Shown: positions 36,401 through 45,205 of the stretch, one piece after another | Layout: the number at the start of each line of letters is the position of its first letter | Numbering within the stretch: position 1 is the stretch's first letter | IMG/VR virus record: IMGVR_UViG_3300024999_000068 | Span: 1-64,000 of that record | Length of the DNA stretch: 64,000 bases | Direction: 5' to 3' (one strand) | DNA from: a virus | Program-made: the position numbers and the translations under genes | The notes under the pieces: generated by a model | The model's input: only the letters and a program-made list of their open reading frames with translations | Told to the model about the DNA's origin: nothing | Database searches by the model: none

Positions 36401-38795
36401 ATTGGCAACACCAGAGTATAGCATAGATGGTGAGATATCTATTCAAGGAACGGGAGCTAATCACAGTGGAAGTAGATTTTTAAAATTAAACAAAAAACAA
36501 ATTAACGCAAGCAGTTTAAGTAATTCATTAAATAAAGGATTGATGTTAACAGTAATTAGTAGGGAAGATTTATCAATAGTATTTACACAATGCTATCACA
36601 CATTTGATAGTGATGAAGCAGATAGAAATACATTAGCAACAAAATTAAATTCATTAGATGATACAGTAATTGTAGTATTAACATCTTATGATTCAATTGG
36701 ATGGAATCAAACACTTTTAGATGCTATGATTAGATGTGGAGGCACTGGTACAAATACAGGAGTAGGTAAATTCCCATTTGCATTTATTGGTATTCCAGGT
36801 TTATTCAAAGGTAACGCTTTAGAAGTATTTACAGATAGTGGTAGTCATGCTCCTTATGCAAATATTACTACAAAAATATTAGATGGTACTCCTCAGGGAA
36901 TTGCTATTGGGACAACTGTAATTTCAGCAGAAGCTATGTTAGCAGTTCAAAAGGCAGAATCAGACAAAGATGTAGCAATGATTGATATTAATAAAATTAC
37001 TAGTAATGTAACATTAACATCCACAGAAAAGAAGACAGCTAAAAAATATTGGGATGCTATTGTAAATGAAAAGGTAACTGTTGAATTACAATCAAGTTAT
37101 TGGAATACAGCAGATTATCCAGATGTTGTAAGTACATTGGCAATTTATGAAACAAAATATTCCGACTTAAGTTCATATATTGTACCAATATTGTCAATCA
37201 TGACATCAAGTTCTACCATTGTTACTTCTACTTTTATAAGTGCTTTTACACAATATTATGATTCTAAAATATCATTATTAAAGGCAATTATGGGTGTTGC
37301 TAGAAATTATATTGGAGATGCAATTTCTGGTTTAGCGGAATCCTTAATTGGATTAGCAAAAGATATTAGTGATGCATTTAGCGATAGCAAGATTGACGCA
37401 AAAGAAGCTAGTAAATTTTTTGACGATTTAACATCACTTAATGCAGAATCTACGCCATTAATAGATCTGGCTTCCACTTTAGGATTAATTGATGCAATTA
37501 AACCTGCAACAAATGAAAAAACTGATTATCAAGATGCATTAACCACTCTTTCTGCTACGTTAGGGTTATATATTGGTAAAGACAACTATCCAATTTCTGT
37601 AGATGCTGATGATAAAAAGAAAGTTACAGATGATTATGCAAATGTTCAAACAACAAAAACACTTTTAATTACTAAAATATCAACATTACAATTAGATAAT
37701 GCAAAAACATATTCTAATACCATTTTGACTGATTTTCAAAATAATGTTTATAATATTGACAAAGAAGATTTCCAAAGTCAAATTGATGGTAAAATTGAAG
37801 TTTGGTTTAGTGGTTATGTTCCAACGCTATTAAATTCTCCTGCAAGTACATGGAGTGTAAAAAGCACTACAACTACAAAAACATTGAGAGATGCCCATTT
37901 AGGTGATTTGTTTTATCAAACTAATGCTACAAATACTAATAGTGGATTAGCTTATAAATTTACATTAACTGGAACTACTTACGCATGGACTCCTATAACT
38001 GATATTGCTGTCATTGAATCCCTATATCAAGCATCAATTACAGCAGATACATTAGATGGCAATAGGAGGATATTTACAGAATCACCAAGCCCTCCATATG
38101 ATCTTGGAGATTTATGGAGCACAAATGGAGCAAGTGGAGATTTATTAATATGTACAACTAAAAAATCATTAGGAGGAAGTTTTTCTTCTTCAGATTGGAC
38201 AAAAGCATCTAAATATACAGATGATACATTAGCACAATCTATATTAGATGATATTAGTATTGATAATAAATTATCAATATCTGAGAAAAGAATTGTGTCA
38301 AGAGAATGGAACATTATTGAAACAGAATATTCATCAATTCTTTCTCAAGTAGAGATATCTGTGAGTTCTGGAGGATTGTACATAGCTCCATTATATATAA
38401 TTCCTTATAGTAATGCGTATAATGGATTGGCAAGTTATATTACTACTTTAGAATTAGGGTCATCTACTACAACTAATATAAACAGAACAGACTTTAATAA
38501 CTGGTTTGAAGGCTATAATAGTGCAAAATCTCAGATATTAATAGATATTGCTAACAGTGTAGCAGTTAAAATTGTTTCGTCAAGTGGTTTAGAAGATGCA
38601 ACATTAGCTTTAAGCACAGCCAATAATGCTCTAACTATTTCCAATGGTGCTAATTCTACGGCAAATAGTGCAATATCGGCTGCAAATTACGCAACAGTTG
38701 TAGCAGGATCAGCAGTTCCTACCTCTAATTCCTATACTGATGCACAAATAGTTGATCTAAAAGTTTGGATTGATGCAAATTATGTAGCGAAATAA
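33498..38795 (+). CDS. Tail-associated endopeptidase-type protein (Tal) with FAM3/ILEI-like domain
   Basis: A 1765-aa protein, TTG start behind GAGAGGAG. Residues 1-480 match the prophage tail endopeptidase platform (hub below Dit). About 560-1480 has at least three repeats with a D-x-D/N-G/K-x-I pattern, for example DISRFGEDGFITKSEANALK and DITTFAKDNYITYDESVS. Residues of about 975-1130 resemble an ILEI/FAM3 domain (GSRFLKLNKKQ, then CYHTFDSDEADRNTLATKL, IRCGGTG, FAFIGIPGLFKGNALEVF). The end carries tail-type modules (AHLGDLFYQTN, PPYDLGDLW). It likely forms the tail tip. Confidence 0.75.
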   Translation: MFLDIDLSKTPQRPKLYLCKPNKTIIAPLPEHYGANLKINLTTLNELTFDLPYKLDINNKIQHNIHCDLIKNRFLIKLILGEYIAYFIINNPAPNADDSSDFYQINCYSLEYELKDKEIRVYKSDSVSLKEVMNGFSRDTTIITDGISTTTTDVTPGILKDTAWVLGNYPVDLDSVYRSFDVSVKTKLDFVLDVAEKFNLVAQFDSTTRLINFYTIDKIGVNKGLRISDKRYLKTIVQNIDSETFCTRLKLYGKDGLTISEINPTAQSHIENFSYFLFPFERDINRTVISHSDYMSDELCHAILDYELLLVQNKGTYPILLASLAILQTEMTVLTNEMAELVIVMKEIEDNIATASGSKKAGYEEDKIAQQILINAQQALITVKQLLIDNLNTQITNATTSLSYETFFQDMPKLLEELQESYIIEKSWTNDSLISAEDLYIYGLDEMESRKNPVTIIQINIVNFLEIISEQYNWNKINLGDSIAIKHEQLGIDLTARIIEVSFDFESAEIQLTISNVKSKNSKLEDILYQTSSLVDIIDVNKLKWDKSQITATEYVDQQIQEMVGTLLNLSIDISRFGEDGFITKSEANALKLTLEQAIAESENVIKIAEDLEIVTEKNDYVIALIDLETELRQDWIDQPNYPIQIISDESPEDERIIISTLFKTVEDTKSKLINAIGQARQDDGKRYVETQVAELNTALSAFQTQVNVYINAKPVGQITETESITLSGLFVDVQHESDDIVAIANGLMEIIGDDNDLYNDLRDAKNAYSNVQSSSGAIYDVLHEIDDWFNKSSYPITIKPSKGVSVNKKIKNVETRKNTLVDLITQVQIDNELTLVDQQLFEVSVAITSMQMDITTFAKDNYITYDESVSLKASFNKINSESEQIIDIANSMSISATIINNYQNSLTGTIVLNGVDGLQVELLKWVDLPLESYAGKGLKITSKQRKALLKKFDLVMSTKLILSNAITLATPEYSIDGEISIQGTGANHSGSRFLKLNKKQINASSLSNSLNKGLMLTVISREDLSIVFTQCYHTFDSDEADRNTLATKLNSLDDTVIVVLTSYDSIGWNQTLLDAMIRCGGTGTNTGVGKFPFAFIGIPGLFKGNALEVFTDSGSHAPYANITTKILDGTPQGIAIGTTVISAEAMLAVQKAESDKDVAMIDINKITSNVTLTSTEKKTAKKYWDAIVNEKVTVELQSSYWNTADYPDVVSTLAIYETKYSDLSSYIVPILSIMTSSSTIVTSTFISAFTQYYDSKISLLKAIMGVARNYIGDAISGLAESLIGLAKDISDAFSDSKIDAKEASKFFDDLTSLNAESTPLIDLASTLGLIDAIKPATNEKTDYQDALTTLSATLGLYIGKDNYPISVDADDKKKVTDDYANVQTTKTLLITKISTLQLDNAKTYSNTILTDFQNNVYNIDKEDFQSQIDGKIEVWFSGYVPTLLNSPASTWSVKSTTTTKTLRDAHLGDLFYQTNATNTNSGLAYKFTLTGTTYAWTPITDIAVIESLYQASITADTLDGNRRIFTESPSPPYDLGDLWSTNGASGDLLICTTKKSLGGSFSSSDWTKASKYTDDTLAQSILDDISIDNKLSISEKRIVSREWNIIETEYSSILSQVEISVSSGGLYIAPLYIIPYSNAYNGLASYITTLELGSSTTTNINRTDFNNWFEGYNSAKSQILIDIANSVAVKIVSSSGLEDATLALSTANNALTISNGANSTANSAISAANYATVVAGSAVPTSNSYTDAQIVDLKVWIDANYVAK

Positions 38796-38824
38796 AAAAA
38801 TAAAATAGAATAAACATTATGATT

Positions 38825-38861
38825 AGAGATTAGGTTATTTTTATAATTTAATCTCTTTTTT
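38825..38861 (+). terminator. Intrinsic terminator
   Basis: AGAGATTA (38825-38832) with TAATCTCT (38849-38856) and a run of Ts, before the fibre gene. It may reduce read-through from Tal to the fibre. Confidence 0.6.
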
Positions 38862-38886
38862 ATGATGCTATAAGGAGGTTTACTGA

Positions 38887-41298
38887 GTGGCTTTTGAATT
38901 TAATAATCCTTTAGTAATGCAATTAAGAGCAGGTACTATTTCAGATCCATATGTTGATAAATCAGATTTGAGAGTTATAATAAATAATCAGATTACTCTT
39001 GATGAGATACCTGATCAATTTAACCACGTTTCAATAGGTGGATATACTGAAGTTTTTAAATTAGAAGAATTAACATCTTCTAATTTTTATGTAAATTATT
39101 TAAATGGTTGTGTGACGTTTTTATCTTCTGAAGAAAGTAAAACAGTGACAGCAGTTTACAAGGGAAGAGGAATAATTCAATACCCAGGAGAGAGGGTCTA
39201 TATACCTGATATAAATGGGGGAAATGTATCAACTGCAATTCAAAATATTATCAACACAGAACTATCAACCTTAGAAACAATTAATACATTAACAGGTAAT
39301 ATATCATCAATTAGTCAGTCTATGGCAACCCTAGTAAGTGGTCAACTAACTATTGATACAACTGCTAAAACCATTACTACTTTGGCAGGAAGTTTATATG
39401 CAATATCAAACAAAATTAAAACTTTAACAGGTGGAACATTATCATATTCAGGACTTGATGGCACAGTTTTTTATGTTTATGTAAATGAGGCAAATATTTA
39501 TGTATCTTTACAAGGATATGAAACATCTGGAACAACTTATCTGCTAGGAGTCATAAGAAGTAATCGTTTTTATGCTTTGGATGCTAGGAATATACAAGTA
39601 GATGGAAATTGGAATGGTGGAGAAAAAAATTCTACACAGATAGTAGCTGAAGCATCTTTAGAAGCAGTTGTCGCGAGAAGTGGAGAATTATCTCTAGACG
39701 CTAGACTCAGTAAAATTGAAAATGGAGATAGAAATTCTGCAATTAATCCTGTCTTAATTAGTGGTCAAATAACTATTGATACTGTTGCTAAGACAGCAGT
39801 CGTTTTAGCAGGTAGTATGTATAGTTTGAATAAAGCAGTCGTAGTATTAAATACACAAACAATAAATTATTCTGCAATTATTGGAACTGTTTTTTATGTT
39901 TATGTAAAAGGTGCAGTCATAATTATTAGTGGACAAAGTTATACGGTTGATAAAGACACCCATTTATTAGGAGTTATTAGAAACGAACGTTTTTACGCTT
40001 TGGATACTAGAAATATAATCGTAAATAATAAATGGAACGGTGGAGAAAGGAATGCAGATCAAATTATTACAGAAGCAGAAGCAGAAACAATTACAGCTAG
40101 AAGTACAGAAACTTCATTAGATGCTAGACTTAGTAAAATTGAAACAGGAGTAAGGAATGTAGCAATCGTAGCAACATTATTAAGTGGAAGATTCACTGTT
40201 AATTCAATTGCAAAAACTTTGGTTGTTTTAGATGGCAGTATGTATAGTTTGAATAAATCAGTAGTGGTATTACCAGCACAAACTATTGACTATTCGGCAA
40301 TTGAAGGTTCTGTATTTTATGTTTATGTAAAAAATACTACTGTAATTGTAAGTGGACAAAATTATGTTTCTTTAGATAAAGATACACATTTTATGGGAGT
40401 TATTAGAAGTGGTCGTTTTTATGGACTTGATACTAGGAATATATTAGTTGACAATAAATGGAATGGAGGAGAGAAAAGTGCAGAACAAATTGTTGCGCTT
40501 TCAATTGTTGGAGCAAAAGCATTAACATCTACTATTGTAACTGTCGGGCAGAGTGGAGGAGTAGACTTTTCTAATATTCAAGACGCAATTGATAGTATAG
40601 TTGATGATAGTGCAATAAAACCTTATGTCATAGCAGTTATGCCAGGGATATATCCAAGATTTACACTAATGTATAAACCAGGAGCTTTAAGATATGTGTC
40701 TATTATTGGGATAGATAAGAAATCATGTATAGTTAAAGACGATAGTGGTAATTATTTAACCCCTCCTGCAAATATAAATACGAATGGCGATATTAAAAAG
40801 CTAACATTTATTGCTACTCACGATGTTCCAGTTTGGGAATCGGATACAAGAAAGGCATATGCTATTCATTGCGACTTCAATACTGAACAGCTAAATATTG
40901 AAGATTGTATACTTATATCATATCAAGCTCCTGCCATCGGCATAGGTTTACATCCTAACGAAACTATAACACTTAAAAATTGTGAATTATACTCATATGC
41001 AACTGCTGATTATGGAAATTTAGTTAATCATGGAGCATTGTTTTGTCATGCTGCTGAATTGGCTAATACTTTGAATCAAAAATTAATTGTAGATAATTGC
41101 AAGTTATATCATGCAAATAGCTTTGGGTTAAGAGTTCAAGATTCTTTGCTAGAAAACTCAAAGGTTACATTTACAATTACAAGAACTGGAGTTTATTCAG
41201 GTGTGCTTGGCAAAGATTGTATTTATACAAACGGAACAACTGACGTTGTGCCAACACCAGATAGTTTTGGAAATTCACATGTTTCACTAAATCCTTAA
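38887..41298 (+). CDS. Tail fibre with C-terminal pectinesterase-like beta-helix
   Basis: An 803-aa protein, GTG start behind AAGGAGG. The N-terminal 110 residues (FNNPLVMQLRAGTISDPYVD) are a virion attachment module. Three repeats of about 130 residues follow, with VFYVYVK, LLGVIRSNRFYALDARNI and NWNGGEK motifs. Residues of about 545-803 form a right-handed beta-helix of pectate lyase/pectinesterase type (VGQSGGVDFSNIQDAIDSIV, YRGIYPRF-like VMPGIYPRFTLM, IEDCILISYQAPAIGIGLH). This tip probably binds or cleaves surface polysaccharide. The next gene carries a close copy of it. Confidence 0.75.
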   Translation: MAFEFNNPLVMQLRAGTISDPYVDKSDLRVIINNQITLDEIPDQFNHVSIGGYTEVFKLEELTSSNFYVNYLNGCVTFLSSEESKTVTAVYKGRGIIQYPGERVYIPDINGGNVSTAIQNIINTELSTLETINTLTGNISSISQSMATLVSGQLTIDTTAKTITTLAGSLYAISNKIKTLTGGTLSYSGLDGTVFYVYVNEANIYVSLQGYETSGTTYLLGVIRSNRFYALDARNIQVDGNWNGGEKNSTQIVAEASLEAVVARSGELSLDARLSKIENGDRNSAINPVLISGQITIDTVAKTAVVLAGSMYSLNKAVVVLNTQTINYSAIIGTVFYVYVKGAVIIISGQSYTVDKDTHLLGVIRNERFYALDTRNIIVNNKWNGGERNADQIITEAEAETITARSTETSLDARLSKIETGVRNVAIVATLLSGRFTVNSIAKTLVVLDGSMYSLNKSVVVLPAQTIDYSAIEGSVFYVYVKNTTVIVSGQNYVSLDKDTHFMGVIRSGRFYGLDTRNILVDNKWNGGEKSAEQIVALSIVGAKALTSTIVTVGQSGGVDFSNIQDAIDSIVDDSAIKPYVIAVMPGIYPRFTLMYKPGALRYVSIIGIDKKSCIVKDDSGNYLTPPANINTNGDIKKLTFIATHDVPVWESDTRKAYAIHCDFNTEQLNIEDCILISYQAPAIGIGLHPNETITLKNCELYSYATADYGNLVNHGALFCHAAELANTLNQKLIVDNCKLYHANSFGLRVQDSLLENSKVTFTITRTGVYSGVLGKDCIYTNGTTDVVPTPDSFGNSHVSLNP

Positions 41299-41398
41299 GA
41301 GATTTATTATTAATTCCTTCAATGATCTTCGATATTGTAAAATTCTAAATTATATTGTCGCAAAACAATTATTAATGTCGCACGGCAGGAAATTAGAA

Positions 41399-41423
41399 TT
41401 GACTCATAGAAATAAAGTATAAT
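41399..41423 (+). promoter_or_regulatory. Possible promoter of the anchored beta-helix gene
   Basis: TTGACT (41399-41404) and TATAAT (41418-41423) are only 13 bases apart, short for sigma-A, but the -10 is perfect and the region between the fibre and this gene is 149 bases of non-coding DNA. Independent expression is plausible, not shown. Confidence 0.3.
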
Positions 41424-41447
41424 AGGAGACAAAGGAGGAATTATATT

Positions 41448-42380
41448 TTGTCTAAAAGAAATAAGAAACAATTAACATCTAGGTTTATAATATCATCATT
41501 TACTGCATTGGCAATTTTTGCAATTATTATAGCAGTAATAACACAATATACACAAAAAGAAATAGTTGTGGCATCTAATAATATTGTTGTAGCAAAATCA
41601 TTAGGTAAAAATCATGATAATCTTATTACTGTTGGTCAAAATGAAAATGTGGATTATAACAATATTCAGGACGCTATTGATAATGCCAAAGATGATGAAT
41701 CAAATCCTGTTACAATAACTGTAGATTCTGGAATATATCCAAGATTTTCCCTTAAACCAAGACCAGGAGTTCTAAGATATGTATCAATAGTTGGAGTGGA
41801 CAAAAAGACTTGCATCATCAAAGACGATAGCGGGAATTATCTGACGCCTCCTGCTGAAATATGTACAAATGGAGTCATAAAAAGCTTAACGTTTATTGCA
41901 ACCCATGAAAAAGAAGTATGGGAGTCTGATAAAAGAAAATCATATGCTATTCATTCAGATTTTAATACACAACAATTAATGATAGAAGATTGTATATTGA
42001 AAAGTTATCAGGCTCCAGCTATAGGAATAGGATTACATCAAAATGAGACAATTACACTAAAAAATTGCGAATTATATAGTTATGCAGAATTAAATTATGG
42101 AGGATTATATAATTACGGAGCGTTATTTTGTCATTCAGCAGAATTAGCTAATACTTTGAATCAAAATTTAGTATTGGATGAATGTAAAATTTATCATGCA
42201 AATAGTTATGCTTTAAGAGTGCAAAATTCATTATTAGAAAATTCAAAGATTACATTTACGTCTATTAAAACCAATACTTATTCTGGCGGTTTAGGGGATA
42301 AATGTATTTATATGAATGGAATTACAGATGTTGAGCAAACACCAGATAGTTTTGGTAATTATCATAGTGAATTTAATTAA
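41448..42380 (+). CDS. Membrane-anchored paralogue of the fibre tip
   Basis: A 310-aa protein from TTG 41448 with a perfect AAAGGAGG site. Residues 1-10 are basic and about 11-33 are a hydrophobic anchor (FIISSFTALAIFAIIIAVIT), so the rest faces outside. Residues of about 60-310 repeat the fibre beta-helix tip with roughly two thirds identity by eye (shared VDKKTCIIKDDSGNYLTPPA-type line, ALFCHSAELANTLNQ, LLENSK, TPDSFGN). It lacks virion attachment parts. A cell-surface protein with the phage's receptor-binding domain could occupy, modify or shield the receptor. Alternatively it is an enzyme for wall polysaccharide. Confidence 0.75.
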   Translation: MSKRNKKQLTSRFIISSFTALAIFAIIIAVITQYTQKEIVVASNNIVVAKSLGKNHDNLITVGQNENVDYNNIQDAIDNAKDDESNPVTITVDSGIYPRFSLKPRPGVLRYVSIVGVDKKTCIIKDDSGNYLTPPAEICTNGVIKSLTFIATHEKEVWESDKRKSYAIHSDFNTQQLMIEDCILKSYQAPAIGIGLHQNETITLKNCELYSYAELNYGGLYNYGALFCHSAELANTLNQNLVLDECKIYHANSYALRVQNSLLENSKITFTSIKTNTYSGGLGDKCIYMNGITDVEQTPDSFGNYHSEFN

Positions 42381-42406
42381 TAATGATAGTAGATGATATA
42401 AATCAG

Positions 42407-42439
42407 GGAGGTAACATATAGTTTTAGGAGGTAACATAT
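42407..42439 (+). repeat. Duplicated ribosome binding site
   Basis: The 13 bases GGAGGTAACATAT occur at 42407-42419 and again at 42427-42439. Only the second copy is followed by a G that gives ATG (42438). The first copy is a non-productive duplicate 20 bases upstream and may act as a ribosome standby site. Confidence 0.7.
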
Positions 42440-42752
42440 GATCACACGAATTGAATTATCTAATGGAGAATCATTTGAAAAAATAATTGAAGTTCAGGAA
42501 TATATTGATACAACATTGACTACTACAATCGCTAATATAATTATTGGAAAAAATTCTGAAGGTATTCTGCCTAATATCACAGATATTTATGATGAGTTTT
42601 CTGCTTCATTAGAAGATATAAAAATTTATGCCAAAGATAGTGAATTGTTAGAAGAATATTTAAGTGCTACTCTTACAGGATATATTAATATTCGTTCTGT
42701 GAGTAAAAGCTATAATTATAATTCTATATCGGTTGCGTTGACTAAGGTTTAA
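42438..42752 (+). CDS. Hypothetical protein before the lysis genes
   Basis: A 104-aa acidic protein. It starts with MITRIELSNGESFEKIIEVQ and continues with helices, ending in Tyr/Ser-rich strands. No motif known. It lies between fibre-related genes and the amidase with a terminator after it, and may be a fibre-associated or chaperone protein. Confidence 0.5.
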   Translation: MITRIELSNGESFEKIIEVQEYIDTTLTTTIANIIIGKNSEGILPNITDIYDEFSASLEDIKIYAKDSELLEEYLSATLTGYINIRSVSKSYNYNSISVALTKV

Positions 42753-42795
42753 TGTTTAAGGTTTTTGGAGATGTTGGAATAGTGATTTAGGGATG

Positions 42796-42825
42796 AGAAG
42801 TTGCTTTGAGTGACTTCTTATTTAT
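42796..42825 (+). terminator. Intrinsic terminator
   Basis: AGAAGT (42796-42801) with ACTTCT (42813-42818), flanked by A-T pairs, and a T-rich tail. It precedes the lysis cassette. Confidence 0.55.
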
Positions 42826-42852
42826 TTTTATTTTGTTTAGGAAGGTGAAAGT

Positions 42853-43713
42853 ATGCCGATAAGTGTATTAAATAGTGGGCATGGTGATTCTGATACAGGA
42901 GCTATTGCAAACGGGTTAATTGAAAGAGATATTAACATGGTAGTTTCTAAAATAGCAAAAGAATTAATGGAGTTTAATGGGATTACAGTTCCACCTATTA
43001 TTAGTGGATCTGATTTAAATGAAGTGATTCGTCAAGTAAATTTAATTAAAAATGCTAATCTTTGCCACAGTATCCATCATAATGCAGGTGGAGGAGATGG
43101 TTCCGAAACAATTCATTCTGTTTTTTATGGTCAGGGTACAGTTTTTGCAAAAATAATGGAAGAGGAATTTGATAAACTTGGTCAGAACAGACATGGATCG
43201 GGGGACTTAATAAAATTAAGTTCAGATGGTGTTCATGATTATTATGGATTTATTCGCAGTACCAATCCACCTGCAATTATTTCTGAATATGCTTTTATTG
43301 ATAGTAGTGATTATAAATCTATTGACACTTACGAAAAACAACATGCTGAAGGTGAGGCGATTGCAAAAGCTCACTGTAGATTCTATGGTATTGAATTTAA
43401 GAGTCCTAAAAATACTTCAACTACTCAAACAAAAAATAATAATAAAGGAAGTGATAATAATATGTTAGACGTTGCAATTTTAAAATATTCTTCAGAAGAT
43501 GAGTGGTCTGCAAAAGATATAGACGCTAAATTCGGTGGAGTAGCTAATTTTACTAGACAAGGAACAGATAAAAAAATCCCCTCTGCTTGCTTAAATTCAA
43601 AACTTCTAATTATTATTGGTGGATCAGATATTCCAACACATTCAAATCGCATTTATCTTTCTGGAAACACAAAATATGACACGGCAATTTTAGTTGGGAA
43701 GTATTTAGGATAA
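42853..43713 (+). CDS. Endolysin: N-acetylmuramoyl-L-alanine amidase (Amidase_3)
   Basis: A 286-aa protein, ATG behind AGGAAGGTG. The Amidase_3 domain spans about 1-185: zinc ligands His in NSGHGDSDTGA, Glu in GLIERDIN, His in CHSIHHNAGGGDG, and the catalytic Glu in IISEYAFID. A Ser/Thr/Asn-rich linker follows. The C-terminal about 90 residues, ending IYLSGNTKYDTAILVGKYL, resemble a cell-wall-binding repeat of the CWB_2 type. It cuts the amide bond between muramic acid and the stem peptide to release phage. The XhlA-like and holin genes follow. Confidence 0.9.
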   Translation: MPISVLNSGHGDSDTGAIANGLIERDINMVVSKIAKELMEFNGITVPPIISGSDLNEVIRQVNLIKNANLCHSIHHNAGGGDGSETIHSVFYGQGTVFAKIMEEEFDKLGQNRHGSGDLIKLSSDGVHDYYGFIRSTNPPAIISEYAFIDSSDYKSIDTYEKQHAEGEAIAKAHCRFYGIEFKSPKNTSTTQTKNNNKGSDNNMLDVAILKYSSEDEWSAKDIDAKFGGVANFTRQGTDKKIPSACLNSKLLIIIGGSDIPTHSNRIYLSGNTKYDTAILVGKYLG

Positions 43714-43733
43714 AGTAATTTTAAAAACCAAAA

Positions 43734-43764
43734 TTAGAGATACGAAATAAAATCGTATCTCTAA
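43734..43764 (+). terminator. Intrinsic terminator after the endolysin gene
   Basis: TTAGAGATACG (43734-43744) with CGTATCTCTAA (43754-43764), 11 bp perfect. The tail is not strongly T-rich. Confidence 0.65.
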
Positions 43765-43863
43765 TAATATGATTTAATTGATATTTTAAAAATTAAAATC
43801 AAATTATTATTTATTAAATTGTCTATGTATTCGCAAGCCCAGACTTACATTCTGAGACTTGCT

Positions 43864-43895
43864 AGACTATACAAAATTGCCCTTTTGTGTAGTCT
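43864..43895 (+). promoter_or_regulatory. Long hairpin before the XhlA/holin genes
   Basis: AGACTATACAAAA (43864-43876) pairs with TTTTGTGTAGTCT (43883-43895), 13 bp with one G-T. There is no T-tract, so it is more likely a regulatory or mRNA-processing hairpin between the endolysin and the holin genes than a terminator. Confidence 0.45.
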
Positions 43896-43931
43896 TGACG
43901 TAACTATATCATAGAAAGGGGCAGAAGTCAA

Positions 43932-44309
43932 ATGGATAATATAATTATGGAAGAGGTGTTAAATGTGGATGAGAATGATTTTAAAGAGGTTAAAGAGGTG
44001 TTGGATAGTCATGGTTGCAGAATTGGTAAACTTGAAATCGATAGTGAAGTTATGAAAGAACGCTGGGGAAACATAACTTCTCAATTAACAAGAATTGAAA
44101 ATAGTTCATTGACTGGTAATAATGCCTTGTTAGCAAGCAATAATGCTGTTTTATCAACTTTAAACAAAGTAATAGAAGGGAAAGCAACTCAATCAACAAA
44201 TAACAAAGATATAATTATTAAAATAGTAACTATAGGTGGTTCAATTATTACTTTATTTATTTTGGGATATTTTGCTTTAAAAGGTGTAGATGTAAGTATT
44301 ATTAAATAA
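43932..44309 (+). CDS. XhlA-like (haemolysin-type) lysis protein
   Basis: A 125-aa protein with an AAAGGGGCAG site. The N-terminal two thirds are helical and charged with a probable coiled coil (RIGKLEIDSEVMKERWGNIT). A single membrane helix lies at the C-terminus (IVTIGGSIITLFILGYFAL). This is the layout of XhlA, which cooperates with a holin in Bacillus phages. Its neighbour is a holin gene. Confidence 0.7.
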   Translation: MDNIIMEEVLNVDENDFKEVKEVLDSHGCRIGKLEIDSEVMKERWGNITSQLTRIENSSLTGNNALLASNNAVLSTLNKVIEGKATQSTNNKDIIIKIVTIGGSIITLFILGYFALKGVDVSIIK

Positions 44310-44335
44310 AAATAAAAATAAGGAAGTGTATTTAT

Positions 44336-44689
44336 ATGGATTACAGTATTTTTAACCTTGGATTATCTCTTTTAATTTTAGCCACAATTAACATCGTCTT
44401 AGGAAGTGTCTCAGGTATTTTTAACCAACAATTTGATAAAACAAAATTCCTAAAAGGGATTGTAAAAGCATTAATTGTCGTTTTATCATTCGTAGCAGTA
44501 ATATATGTTGGCTCATTGAACCCAAATATTTTGATGGTAAACGTTGATGGAAATCAAGTAAATTTATCTAATGCAACATATTTGCTTATGATGTCAGGGT
44601 ATTTATATTATGGCAAAAATGTTTTGATTAAATTGTCAAGTTTTGTAAGTGGAAAATATAAAATAGACGAAACCAAAGAGGTGGAATAA
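44336..44689 (+). CDS. Holin
   Basis: A 117-aa protein with three hydrophobic segments (LGLSLLILATINIVLGSVSG, then about 40-62 ALIVVLSFVAVIYVGSL, then YLLMMSGYLYYG) and a charged C-terminus. It would form membrane lesions at the timed end of infection and release the endolysin. It follows the XhlA-like gene, whose products act together. The exact holin family was not settled. Confidence 0.75.
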   Translation: MDYSIFNLGLSLLILATINIVLGSVSGIFNQQFDKTKFLKGIVKALIVVLSFVAVIYVGSLNPNILMVNVDGNQVNLSNATYLLMMSGYLYYGKNVLIKLSSFVSGKYKIDETKEVE

Positions 44690-44695
44690 TAATTA

Positions 44696-44812
44696 TGACA
44701 ACTATAAAATCGGCATTAGAAAAATTAAACAAATCATACACGAATATTTGCATTACAATTTATTTTGGGTACAGGAGTATTTTACTAAAACTAAATTTGA
44801 TTGAAATGTAAA
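44696..44812 (+). CDS. Short ORF after the holin
   Basis: Thirty-eight codons (MTTIKSALEKLNKSYTNI ...) starting 7 bases after the holin stop, with GAGGTGG within the holin end as ribosome site. The Lys/Ile-rich peptide is not recognised. It may be a real small protein or the intact start of a gene broken at its 3' end. Confidence 0.3.
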
Positions 44813-45205
44813 ATATTACTATCGACCAACAAATAACTCAAAATAAAACCTTTCTAAGTCTCTAAAAAACATAGGTCCTAACAATCTATCACAAAACAAA
44901 TTTAAACTCAACCTATCATCATTTCTGTACATATCATAATATTACACAACCTGAAACCATTGCTATGAGCGTGTTTCAGAGAGTGAAAATATCATAAAAA
45001 TTCCAAAGTTTAAGAAGTCATCTTAATGGTGACTTCTTTTTGCTTTTATAATATTAAATATAAATCCCAGAAAAGGGCCAATTTAATGGATATTTTGTGA
45101 TTTTTAGGTTTTGAAAATCAAGATATAGGCTGGTTGTAGAGGTTGTCATTTATTGGCAATCTCTATTTATTATGTTAAAAAGTAAAAATATTAAATAAAG
45201 GAGAT
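44813..45205 (+). other. Intergenic region with stem-loops after the lysis cassette
   Basis: No convincing gene. A CTGAAAC/GTTTCAG stem lies near 44950-44980. Terminator AAGAAGTCA (45012-45020) with TGACTTCTT (45030-45038) plus a T-run ends the late operon. A second hairpin AGAGGTTGTC (45138-45147) with GGCAATCTCT (45155-45164) follows. Confidence 0.6.

Noticed and set aside
41399-41423. Firm promoter call before the anchored beta-helix gene
   Set aside because: The 13-base spacer is too short for a standard sigma-A promoter, so it was kept only as a low-confidence entry.
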